The translations under genes were made by a program, and so were the position numbers. 64,000 nt of DNA from Sphingobacterium spiritivorum (GTDB lineage Bacteria; Bacteroidota; Bacteroidia; Sphingobacteriales; Sphingobacteriaceae), in contig NZ_CP068083.1 in NCBI RefSeq assembly GCF_016725325.1, forward strand, positions 3,906,001 through 3,970,000, given 5' to 3'. The notes under the pieces were generated by a model. That model searched no databases and was not told the DNA's origin. It saw only the letters and a program-made list of their open reading frames with translations. This document shows positions 26,851 to 35,263 of the stretch, in pieces. Every line of letters begins with the position of its first letter. Within the stretch, counting starts at the first letter, position 1.

Positions 26851-27699
26851 ATGTACCTAGGAACAACCACACAGGGCAGATCAGATCAGTTTATTGTACT
26901 GGAAAAGGAAGATTCAGCAGCAGATATTTCTGCTATGATGAAATCGGAAAATATTCGTAATCTGATTGTCTCAGGAAAAGAAGCCGGGCCGGATGTGCTA
27001 AGCAATACTGTGTTTTCTGAAGTCTTTAGTGAAATGGAAATTGTCCATCTGAGCGATATGGGGTTCGGGAAAAGTGAAGAGCTGTTTCAATTTAAAAAGG
27101 TAAAGCGATTAGAAATCAAAAACTGTAAGTTCAAAGGCAAACAAGGTCTGGACTGGTCGCAGTTGATACATCTGGAAGAACTGTTTACAAGCTATTCCAA
27201 ACGTTTTCAAAACCTGTTTACTCATCCGGCGCTCAAAACACTGTACATCGAAAAATTAGAGGAAGAAGGATTTGAATTCCAGGTCAATTCTCAGCTGGAA
27301 ACCCTTTCTATTGAGAAGAGCAAGGATTGTAACTGGGCTTCCTTACCCAATTTCAAAAACTTAAAAGCTTTGTATCTGGTTAGTATTCCTTCGATTGTAG
27401 ATATCACTTGGATTACGGAGATTTCACAGCTTGAAGATATAGATTTCACTTCCTGCAAAAACATGGAAAATGTAATCGAAACTCTCTCTCAGGTAAAATC
27501 CTTAAAGACGATTTTTCTGGCGAATACGAGCGATTTTAATACCTTATTGCCTTTACAAAACTTAACCCATTTACAGGAACTCACCATAGAAAGCAGTGGT
27601 AAACTGTTGGATAAAAAGAATATCGATTTTCTAAACCAGATGCCAGATCTGGAGTTTAGCATTGAAATGAAAAATTGTACAGTAAGTAATGAGGAATAA
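26851..27699 (+). CDS. Leucine-rich-repeat-like protein
   Basis: 282 residues, no signal peptide. Irregular leucine-rich repeats of ~22-25 residues run from about residue 60 to the end (VKRLEIKNCKFKG, LKTLYIEKLEEEG, LKALYLVSIPSIVD, LEDIDFTSCKNMEN, LKTIFLANTSDFNT, LQELTIESSG). The first ~55 residues form a short different domain. Probably a cytoplasmic protein-binding scaffold. It sits alone between hipA and the TPR regulator. Function unknown; a link to hipBA or AbiH is not shown. Confidence 0.75.
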   Translation: MYLGTTTQGRSDQFIVLEKEDSAADISAMMKSENIRNLIVSGKEAGPDVLSNTVFSEVFSEMEIVHLSDMGFGKSEELFQFKKVKRLEIKNCKFKGKQGLDWSQLIHLEELFTSYSKRFQNLFTHPALKTLYIEKLEEEGFEFQVNSQLETLSIEKSKDCNWASLPNFKNLKALYLVSIPSIVDITWITEISQLEDIDFTSCKNMENVIETLSQVKSLKTIFLANTSDFNTLLPLQNLTHLQELTIESSGKLLDKKNIDFLNQMPDLEFSIEMKNCTVSNEE

Positions 27700-27785
27700 A
27701 GAATCTGCATAATTTCGTGCTTTTGCTATTTATACAATCGCCTGTAGCTTCCATCCATATATCACCAAATCAACAACCTTACTTG

Positions 27786-27806
27786 TTAATTTAACATTAA
27801 CTTAAT
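27786..27806 (+). promoter_or_regulatory. Four tandem TTAA(C/T) repeats upstream of TPR regulator
   Basis: TTAAT, TTAAC, TTAAC and TTAAT follow each other with a 5-6 bp period, 40-60 bp before the ATG. A near -7 element (TACTTTG) follows at about 27819. Tandem TTAAC-like hexamers bind OmpR/PhoP-type regulators in other bacteria; here it is only a pattern. Confidence 0.3.
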
Positions 27807-27847
27807 ACTGTATCAGTTACTTTGTGGCAATTAAGACAAACAACCTT

Positions 27848-29449
27848 ATGCTGCGCTTATTCTGTTTCTGTTATTTGTTGTTCATTGGAAATCTGCTGTA
27901 TAGTCAGTCGGAGGTACCACGAAAGGTACAGGCTATGGCTGCCCAACACCCGGATACCGCTTTGCGATCCTTGCAGGAGCTTTATGCGAAATCCAGACAG
28001 GCTGACAATCCGCAGTTGGAAGGGGAATATCTGCAGGCAATGGGAGAGATCTGCTTCCATCAGGGACATTATCAGCAGGCACTTGAATTTTATATTGATG
28101 CAGAAAGCGCATTTGAAAAGGTCGGTAATTCCGATCTGCTGGCGCAGAATTTCGGGAAGACCGGAATGCTTTATTTCTACAATAAGCAACACGATAAGGC
28201 ACAGCATCTGTTTAAGAAGGCGCTGACCTTATATCAAAAGACCAAAAATGAGGAAGGGCAGGCCAATATTCTGGGAAGTATAGGGCAGGTGTATGAAAAG
28301 AGACAGCTATATGACAGCGCCTTTTATTACCAAAAAATGGCTCTCGAAAAGTTTCAGCGCAGTAATAATCCGGAAGGAGCAGCCAAAATATATGAAAATC
28401 TGGGTAGCATCTATGAAGACCTGGAGCGGTATGATGAAGCCCTGGAACATTTTAATCAGTCTCTGTTGCTTTACAAAGCACAAAACAATGAGACCGGCAC
28501 AATCGAAGTCATCAATAACCTGGGGGATATCTTACGCAAAACCGGAAAATATGCTGCAAGTATCGCGAAAACCAAAGAAGCCCTGCGTCTGTCCGAAAAA
28601 ACAAAAAACACCTATCAAAAGGCTTCAGCAACCAAAGATCTGGGCAAGACCTATGGTCTAATGGGGCAGCTGGACAGCGCTTATCACTATGCCGAACTCA
28701 GCCGTACCTATAGTCTGGAAGTCTATTCGGAAGAGGTACTCAAACAAACCTCTTTTTTACAGGTACTCTATGATATGAATAAACAGGCTGATGAGATTGC
28801 CCGGCTGAACGGTATCCGTAAGGTAAACCGTATTATGGTGATTGCGTTTTCCATTGGTGCCTTATTGTCTGTTGTTTTGATATTGGTGATCATCAGCCGG
28901 CAGCGTCTGAAAAACAGAGATCAGAAAAATACGGTCGAAAAGCGGGAGGCAGAGCATGCTTTTGTGCAGTTGCAACTGGAAAACAAACTGCTGGAAGAAG
29001 ATTTGCTGCGCGAACAACTCGTACTCAAAGGAAATGAACTCTCCATTCATACCTTAAATCTGATCAAGAATAAACAGTTTCTGGAACAATTGCGGGCAGA
29101 CCTGTCTGCCATGGTAAAAGATGAACGTCGTGATCAGAAAAGACAGCTTCAGCAGCTTATACAGGAGATCGATAATTCCTTCGGTGAAGAACAATACTGG
29201 AAAGAATTTGCTCAGGCTTTTGAACAGGTACATCAGCAGTTTTTTGAAAAGCTGAAAAATTACAGCACAGAACTGACGGCTTCAGATCTTCGCCTTATTG
29301 CGTTGATGAAAATGAATCTCAGTTCACCCGAGATAGCCGTGATGTTGGGGATATCTACTGATAGTCTGCGTGTGGCCAGGTACCGGTTAAGGAAAAAACT
29401 CCATATAGCACAAGGCGATAACCTTAGTTTTTTCATCCAGTCCCTTTAG
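27848..29449 (+). CDS. TPR sensor-regulator with C-terminal LuxR-like HTH
   Basis: 533 residues from ATG 27848. A GTG eight codons upstream would lie within the promoter-like TTTG and lacks a signal peptide. Order: signal peptide (~1-20), about six TPR repeats (~30-300, e.g. EAAKIYENLGSIYEDLERYDEA), one membrane segment (~315-340), a long coiled coil (~345-465), and a LuxR-like helix-turn-helix (LTASDLRLIALMKMNLSSPEIAVMLGIS). This membrane-tethered design is common in Bacteroidota; it binds a periplasmic signal or protein with the TPRs and contacts DNA from the membrane. It precedes the phytase locus on the same strand and may control it. Confidence 0.85.
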   Translation: MLRLFCFCYLLFIGNLLYSQSEVPRKVQAMAAQHPDTALRSLQELYAKSRQADNPQLEGEYLQAMGEICFHQGHYQQALEFYIDAESAFEKVGNSDLLAQNFGKTGMLYFYNKQHDKAQHLFKKALTLYQKTKNEEGQANILGSIGQVYEKRQLYDSAFYYQKMALEKFQRSNNPEGAAKIYENLGSIYEDLERYDEALEHFNQSLLLYKAQNNETGTIEVINNLGDILRKTGKYAASIAKTKEALRLSEKTKNTYQKASATKDLGKTYGLMGQLDSAYHYAELSRTYSLEVYSEEVLKQTSFLQVLYDMNKQADEIARLNGIRKVNRIMVIAFSIGALLSVVLILVIISRQRLKNRDQKNTVEKREAEHAFVQLQLENKLLEEDLLREQLVLKGNELSIHTLNLIKNKQFLEQLRADLSAMVKDERRDQKRQLQQLIQEIDNSFGEEQYWKEFAQAFEQVHQQFFEKLKNYSTELTASDLRLIALMKMNLSSPEIAVMLGISTDSLRVARYRLRKKLHIAQGDNLSFFIQSL

Positions 29450-29596
29450 GTCATTTTTGTATCCAAAAGATTTTTCTGAATTCCCAATCTGTTCTGCTTA
29501 ATAATTTCTTAATGTAATGATGATGTAACGATAATGGAGAATTGACTTTGTTTTAAATCTCTAATTTTCAATTATTTATGATTTTGTGTTGTTGTT

Positions 29597-29638
29597 TTGT
29601 TTACGCTGTTTGTAACGCTGTTGCCTTCTTGTAACGCT
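29597..29638 (+). promoter_or_regulatory. Direct repeats TTGTAACGCT upstream of TonB receptor
   Basis: TTGTAACGCT occurs at 29610-29619 and 29629-29638, 19 bp apart, with a degraded third copy (TTGTTTACGCT) at 29597-29607 and a further TGTAACG at 29524. They end 72 bp before the receptor start, where an activator would bind. The factor is not known. The rest of 29450-29710 shows no gene. Confidence 0.45.
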
Positions 29639-29710
29639 TAGAATTCTTGCTGTTTCAAATGTTTTTTCACTTTTGTCCTGTCGTTTAATCAGACTATTAT
29701 TTGAAAAGCA

Positions 29711-32488
29711 ATGAAGAAATTATTTGCAATTTTAATTCCATTATTATTTTGTGCGGGACTGGTCCATGCTACAAAAATAAAAGGTAAAGTTTATGATAAA
29801 CTCAGTGGTGAAGCCCTTGTCGGTGCTACTGTAGTTTTAGAAAAAAGCGGTAAATCCGCGAGTACAGGTCTTGACGGATCGTTTGAGATCAAAGGGCTGT
29901 CTGCCGGAAAGGAAAACATACAGATTTCCTATCTGAATTATGAAAGTGTAGTGGAGGAGATCACAGTTCTGAAAGAAGATACGCCGCCATTTGCATTCTA
30001 CCTGCTATCCAAATCCACCCAATTGATGGAAGTATCTATCAAAAGCAAAGGAGCCGGTTCGGGAGATGGAGAAGCCCGACGTATAGAGCAGAATGCTTCA
30101 CAGGTCATGAATATTATTTCCGGTAAAGCTATTGAGCTCTCTCCGGATCTGACAGTCGCAAATGTGATGCAACGTGTCTCCGGGGTATCGCTGGAGCGCA
30201 ACAGCAACGGGGATGGTCAGTATGCTATCCTCAGAGGTATGGACAAGCGCTACAATTATACCTTAGTGAATGGTGTCAAATTACCTTCTCCGGACAATAA
30301 GTACCGCTACATTCCACTGGATATCTTTCCTTCCGATCTGCTGGAAAGACTGGAAGTCTATAAAAGTCTGACGCCAAATATGGAGGCCGATGCGATAGGA
30401 GGTGCGGTGAATATGATTATGAAAAATGCACCGGAAAGATTACAGATCAATACCAATGTATCTACAGGCTACAGCCAGCTGTTTTTTGATAATAAATTTA
30501 CTTCCTACAACAGCAGCAGTATACAGTCAAAATCCCCTTATGAACTGAATGGCCGGGATTATAAAGCCTCACAGGCAGATTTCAGCAAAGGCACCCTGGA
30601 CTACAGCAGCAAACAACCGGCGCCGAATATCCTGAGCAGTCTGTCCGTTGGACAACGTTTCTTTAATAATAAACTGGGGGTTATTGTAGCCGGAAGTTAC
30701 CAGAATACCTATCGCGGAAGTACCAGTACCCTTTACAATAATGCCGTGACAGGTACAGACGAGTATGCCGTTATCACCAATAAAGTAGAACGTCAGTATT
30801 CCGAACAGCAAAAGCGTTTGGGACTTCACTCAAAGGTAGACTATGTACTGGATCAGAACAACAAGTTCAGCTTTTACAATATGTATGTCAACCTGCTGAA
30901 TGAGCAGGTGAGGGAAGCGGTGACGACCAACTACAACGGAGAGTATAAGCCTGATCTGGGCAATGCGGAACTGGTCTATCAGACCCGTAGCCGTAAGACA
31001 GATCAGAAGATATACAACGGAACATTGCAGGGAACACACAATCTGCTGGATGATAAATTCAGCATTCGTTGGGCAGCGGTATATTCATCGGCTTTAAATG
31101 ATGTTCCGCAGAATACACAAATCACGCTGAATGGTCTGGAACAGAATTTCGAACGTCGCAGAACTACTTTAGTCAATACCGCTCCGGTAAATTATCGCTG
31201 GGAACGCAATACCGACGATGATATGGCGGCCTATTGGGACCTGAAATATAAACTGGAGCTGAAAGATGCTAATCTGGAACTGTCTGCCGGTGGTCTTTAC
31301 CGGGACAAACAGAGAAGCAGTTTCTATAATAACTACACCCTGGCACCTTCTGAATCCGATATTGGTAAGCTGTATGGCGTGGATTATCAGAATTATACCG
31401 AATTAAATCTTCGGGTCACCAATCCTACAGGAGCGGTAAGTAATCCGCTGACCTACGATGCTACGGAAAAGACAACAGCTGTCTATGCCATGTTTAATTA
31501 TCAGGCCGAACGCCTTCAGGCCATCGGTGGAGCACGTATGGAACATAATAATCAGGGTTATAACCTGTTGTTTCCAGCCGGTGAAAACTCACCTGCAGGT
31601 CGTCAGGTGTATACGGATATCCTGCCGAGCCTGACCGTAAAATATCTTTTTGACAGCAAATCTCAATTGCATGCTTCTTATGCCAAGTCTCTCAACAGAC
31701 CGGGGTTCTATGAACTGGTGCCAAGTAAGGTCGTCAATGAAGAGTATCAGGAACGTGGAAATCCTAATTTGATGCGTGCTCTGGCGGATAACTTTGATTT
31801 ACGTTATGAATTATTTCCCGGAGCTTCGGAACAGCTTTTAGCGGGAGTTTTTTATAAGAAAATCAAAAACCCGATTGAGTATACTTTCCAGGCAGATGCC
31901 ACACGGGGACAGGATATTTACTACAGTCCCGGAAATTTTGGGAATGCCAATAATTATGGAGCTGAGGTAGATTATATCAAGTACGTCAATAAATTTGGGG
32001 TGAAAGCAAACTATACCTACACGCATTCCCGTATTACCACCCCCAAAACACAGCGACGCATCAATCCAACATCAGGTGATATCGAAGCGATTTCAGTAGA
32101 GCAGACACGACCTTTATACGGACAGTCCGAACATATTGCCAATCTGGCGCTATTGTTTAAGGATACTAAAACAGGATGGGACGCACAGGTAGCCGCTGCT
32201 TACACAGGTCCGCGTATCAATACAGTGTCTCAGTTTCTGAATAATGATCTGTGGCAAAAAGGATTTATTCAGATGGATTTTTCGGCAGAAAAAAGATTTA
32301 AACATGGTTTAACGGTCTTTGCAAAAGCCAATAATATATTAGATACACCGATGAAATTATTTATAAAAGGTACGAATCCGGAGAACTATAAAATTGCTGA
32401 AAATCTGGTTTCCGGTGGACAGACCTTAATCCGCAGTGACTATTACGGTCAGAGTTACCTGGTTGGTGTTCGTTATAAATTAAACTAA
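29711..32488 (+). CDS. TonB-dependent receptor of the phytase locus
   Basis: 925 residues. Signal peptide (cut near VHA), carboxypeptidase-regulatory-like domain (~20-100, IKGKVYDKLSGEALVGATVVL), plug (~125-235, VMQRVSGVSLERNSNGDGQYAILRGMDKRYNY) and a 22-strand barrel ending in YLVGVRYKLN. The plug is of the single-receptor type (LVNGVKLPSPDNKYRYIPLDI) and not SusC-like, and there is no SusD. Together with the beta-helix lipoprotein and phytase genes it suggests uptake of phytate, its metal complexes or its breakdown products across the outer membrane. Confidence 0.9.
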   Translation: MKKLFAILIPLLFCAGLVHATKIKGKVYDKLSGEALVGATVVLEKSGKSASTGLDGSFEIKGLSAGKENIQISYLNYESVVEEITVLKEDTPPFAFYLLSKSTQLMEVSIKSKGAGSGDGEARRIEQNASQVMNIISGKAIELSPDLTVANVMQRVSGVSLERNSNGDGQYAILRGMDKRYNYTLVNGVKLPSPDNKYRYIPLDIFPSDLLERLEVYKSLTPNMEADAIGGAVNMIMKNAPERLQINTNVSTGYSQLFFDNKFTSYNSSSIQSKSPYELNGRDYKASQADFSKGTLDYSSKQPAPNILSSLSVGQRFFNNKLGVIVAGSYQNTYRGSTSTLYNNAVTGTDEYAVITNKVERQYSEQQKRLGLHSKVDYVLDQNNKFSFYNMYVNLLNEQVREAVTTNYNGEYKPDLGNAELVYQTRSRKTDQKIYNGTLQGTHNLLDDKFSIRWAAVYSSALNDVPQNTQITLNGLEQNFERRRTTLVNTAPVNYRWERNTDDDMAAYWDLKYKLELKDANLELSAGGLYRDKQRSSFYNNYTLAPSESDIGKLYGVDYQNYTELNLRVTNPTGAVSNPLTYDATEKTTAVYAMFNYQAERLQAIGGARMEHNNQGYNLLFPAGENSPAGRQVYTDILPSLTVKYLFDSKSQLHASYAKSLNRPGFYELVPSKVVNEEYQERGNPNLMRALADNFDLRYELFPGASEQLLAGVFYKKIKNPIEYTFQADATRGQDIYYSPGNFGNANNYGAEVDYIKYVNKFGVKANYTYTHSRITTPKTQRRINPTSGDIEAISVEQTRPLYGQSEHIANLALLFKDTKTGWDAQVAAAYTGPRINTVSQFLNNDLWQKGFIQMDFSAEKRFKHGLTVFAKANNILDTPMKLFIKGTNPENYKIAENLVSGGQTLIRSDYYGQSYLVGVRYKLN

Positions 32489-32598
32489 TCCTTATAAATA
32501 CAATATATATGAAATATCCATGTAGTACAGACTGCACAAACATCTCTGAATATAGTTTGGATATTCCATATGATCATTGCAAATCAAATTACATACAT

Positions 32599-33861
32599 AT
32601 GAAAAAGTATATCAAATTAACCGCTCTTTTTCTGATTATGACAGGGTTCATAAGCTGTGAGAAAGCAAATATTGATGTCGATACACGTCCCGTAGACGGA
32701 TCAGCTACAGGAGAAGTCTCGGGTGTCTGGGCTAAAGGAAGCACCCAGGTCATCAAAGGTGATATTATCATTCCGGAAGGACAATCGCTGACTATTGAAG
32801 AGGGAGTTACTATTGTGATGGATACGATCGCCAAACCTGAAATTATTGTCAAAGGCAATCTGTATTCCCTGGGTACAGCGGAAAATCCGGTAAAGTTTAC
32901 AATCTCTGAACCTTACAGAACTGAAGCTAATAAATTCGGAAAACTATGGGGCGGAATTCTGGCTGCACCAACCTGTAAGGAACTGGTACTGGATTATACC
33001 ATTCTAGAATACGGAGGCAGTACCACTTCGGATGCATCCACTTCTGTAAAAATGGGATTGTATAAAAACAAGCCCGGAGAAAATCTGCCGGCGATCTGGT
33101 TTTCAAATGTAAATGGCAAACTGATTGTACAGCACAGTATTATCCGTCATTTTCAGGAAGACTGTACGTATATCGATGGCGGTAAGATTATCTTTTCTAA
33201 TAATGAATTCTACACCAACGGAATAACCGGTGGTGATGCCATGAACTTTAAGTCAGGATCGCTGGCGGATGTCGCTTACAATATCGTATACAGCATGAAT
33301 TCCAATGCGCTGAAGTTGTCCAACACAGGCGACCGTACACCACAGGCTTACATCATCGCGTACAACAATACAATGGTCAACACAGGCTGGAGACGTCCGA
33401 CTGCCAAGGGCGGATCCGTATGGGTAGAAGCGACAGTACGTGCCGATCTGTACAATAACCTGTTCGCAAATACCCGCTTTGGCATCAAAAGGGACCCGAA
33501 GAAACCGGAAGATACCCGATCTGTATACAGTAACAACTGGTACTATGGATTTGATCAGACAACAGTAGATCAGTTTCAACCGGGTAAGAATGACGTTATT
33601 GGTGGAGTGAACGATGTAAAAGGAACGAAGGCAGGGGAGAATGATCCTAAATTTGTTAACTATCCGCTCAATACAGCAATGACGCTGCCGGATTACAACA
33701 AAGCATGGGATTTTCACTTGCAGGGCAATTCACCTGCATTGACAAAAGGTACTACTAACTTTAAGCGTCATTATAAAGACGGAATCGTTCTGGAAAACGG
33801 AACAAGATACAGTTCTCCGGAGCCGGCATTATATGTAGGGGCATACGGCGTAAAATTATAA
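32599..33861 (+). CDS. Right-handed beta-helix lipoprotein
   Basis: 420 residues from ATG 32599. A longer in-frame start at 32509 would place 30 unrelated residues before a clean lipoprotein signal (LFLIMTGFISC, Cys at 18). The protein reads as a parallel beta-helix (GDIIIPEGQSLTIEEGVTIVM, PEIIVKGNLYSLGTAENPVKF, KLIVQHSIIRHFQEDCTYI, NNLFANTRFGI), a fold used by polysaccharide-binding and lyase-like proteins. No catalytic residues can be named. It lies between the TonB receptor and the phytase in one operon and probably binds the receptor's ligand at the cell surface. Confidence 0.8.
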   Translation: MKKYIKLTALFLIMTGFISCEKANIDVDTRPVDGSATGEVSGVWAKGSTQVIKGDIIIPEGQSLTIEEGVTIVMDTIAKPEIIVKGNLYSLGTAENPVKFTISEPYRTEANKFGKLWGGILAAPTCKELVLDYTILEYGGSTTSDASTSVKMGLYKNKPGENLPAIWFSNVNGKLIVQHSIIRHFQEDCTYIDGGKIIFSNNEFYTNGITGGDAMNFKSGSLADVAYNIVYSMNSNALKLSNTGDRTPQAYIIAYNNTMVNTGWRRPTAKGGSVWVEATVRADLYNNLFANTRFGIKRDPKKPEDTRSVYSNNWYYGFDQTTVDQFQPGKNDVIGGVNDVKGTKAGENDPKFVNYPLNTAMTLPDYNKAWDFHLQGNSPALTKGTTNFKRHYKDGIVLENGTRYSSPEPALYVGAYGVKL

Positions 33862-33880
33862 CAGAGATATAAACAACATC

Positions 33881-34969
33881 ATGAACAAACTACAAAAGAT
33901 AAATTTGGCTGTACTGGCACTGACACTTATGAGTCAATATGCCTGTCAGCAACCCGGTAAACACAATACAGGCAGCACAGATAGTACAGAAGTACAACCT
34001 GCGGTGATCTCCGAAGCTGTACAATTTGATTCGGATGATCCTGCAATCTGGATCAATAAGGAGGATCCTTCAAAAAGTCTGGTGCTGGGTACAGACAAGG
34101 ATGAAAACGGCGCGCTCTATGTATTTGATTTGCAGGGAAAGATTGTAAAAGATAAGGTGGTTCGCAACTTAAAGCGTCCGAATAATGTAGACCTGGCCTA
34201 CGGATTGATGCTGAACGGTAAACCAACGGATATTGCGATCACGACAGAGCGTTTTACGCATAAACTGCGGATCTTCTCATTGCCGGATATGAAAGCAGTG
34301 GACAACGGCGGTATTCCGGTATTTGAAGGAGAGACAGGTACGGATTACCGCGATCTGATGGGAATTGCTATATACACGGCACCCACAGGTAAAATGTATG
34401 CTATCGTAGGTCGTAAAAACGGTCCTAAGGACGGATATCTGTGGCAATATTTGCTGGAGGACAATGGTCAGGGACAGGTTAAAGCAACGCTGGTACGTAA
34501 GTTTGGCGAATATTCGGGTAAAAAAGAAATCGAAGCTATAGCTGTAGATAATGAACTGGGCTATGTCTACTACTCGGATGAGCAGACAGGGGTGCGTCAG
34601 TATTACGCTGATCCTGAAAAAGGAAATAAGCAGCTTGCTCTATTTGCTACAAGCGGATTTGCTGAAGATCATGAAGGGATATCGATTTATAAGCTGACGG
34701 ACAGTACCGGCTATATTCTGGTATCTGACCAGGGAGCAAATCGTTTTCAGATCTTTAGCCGTGAAGGGACAAAAGAAAACCCATATGCCCATCAGTTACT
34801 CAAAACAGTACCTGTAGCGGCTCGTCAGAGCGATGGTTCTGATGTGGTAAATGTACCGCTGAATGATACGTTCAAAAACGGACTGTTTGTAGCGATGAGT
34901 GATGATAAAACATTTCATTTCTACAGATGGGAAGATATAGCCGGCAAAGAACTGAAAATTAAAAAATAA
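33881..34969 (+). CDS. Beta-propeller phytase lipoprotein (3-phytase)
   Basis: 362 residues. The N-terminus is a lipoprotein signal (LTLMSQYAC). The six-bladed calcium-dependent phytase fold shows in DDPAIWINKEDPSKSLVLGTDK (~52-73), DLMGIAIY, EIEAIAVDNELGYVYYSDEQTG, EDHEGISIY (~262) and LVSDQGANRFQIFSREG. The acidic residues in these motifs are calcium and phosphate contacts in the family. It removes phosphate from inositol hexakisphosphate outside the cytoplasm. The start is 19 bp after the beta-helix gene, and a strong terminator follows. Confidence 0.9.
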   Translation: MNKLQKINLAVLALTLMSQYACQQPGKHNTGSTDSTEVQPAVISEAVQFDSDDPAIWINKEDPSKSLVLGTDKDENGALYVFDLQGKIVKDKVVRNLKRPNNVDLAYGLMLNGKPTDIAITTERFTHKLRIFSLPDMKAVDNGGIPVFEGETGTDYRDLMGIAIYTAPTGKMYAIVGRKNGPKDGYLWQYLLEDNGQGQVKATLVRKFGEYSGKKEIEAIAVDNELGYVYYSDEQTGVRQYYADPEKGNKQLALFATSGFAEDHEGISIYKLTDSTGYILVSDQGANRFQIFSREGTKENPYAHQLLKTVPVAARQSDGSDVVNVPLNDTFKNGLFVAMSDDKTFHFYRWEDIAGKELKIKK

Positions 34970-35007
34970 GTTCACAAGCTTTTCAGGCAGGAGCTTGAAA
35001 ATAACAG

Positions 35008-35047
35008 AAGCACAGTAAAAGATCATCTTTTACTGTGCTTTTTTTTT
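35008..35047 (+). terminator. Rho-independent terminator of phytase operon
   Basis: A 15-bp perfect stem (35008-35022 with 35026-35040), 3-nt loop and at least nine T (35039-35047) lie 38 bp after the phytase stop. Confidence 0.92.
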
Positions 35048-35219
35048 GTGCTTATGCGGAAGTAAGCCGGGATTGATTTTCAATCGCAAAAAAGTGCCTG
35101 TACAGGTCGCTTATCAAAGAAAAATCAGTTTTCGGATACAGGCCTGTTACTATGCTCCAGAGGCATAGGAAGTAAAAAATCAGTATTAAAAATTTGATCG
35201 TAAAAACATTTTTGTTATT

Positions 35220-35237
35220 ATTGTGTACGTTAACAAT
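35220..35237. promoter_or_regulatory. LacI-type operator upstream of nagA
   Basis: ATTGTGTACGTTAACAAT is an inverted repeat (ATTGT/ACAAT) around a central ACGT, the layout of many LacI-family sites (TGT..CG..ACA). It ends 26 bp before the nagA ATG, where it could block transcription. The LacI gene behind nagA is the likely binder. 35048-35200 shows nothing else. Confidence 0.5.
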
Positions 35238-35263
35238 TGCAATAAAGCTAAATTATAGTAACC

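Noticed and set aside
32509..32598. Upstream ATG of the beta-helix lipoprotein
   Set aside because: It would put 30 residues before a perfect lipoprotein signal, so the internal ATG at 32599 is the true start.
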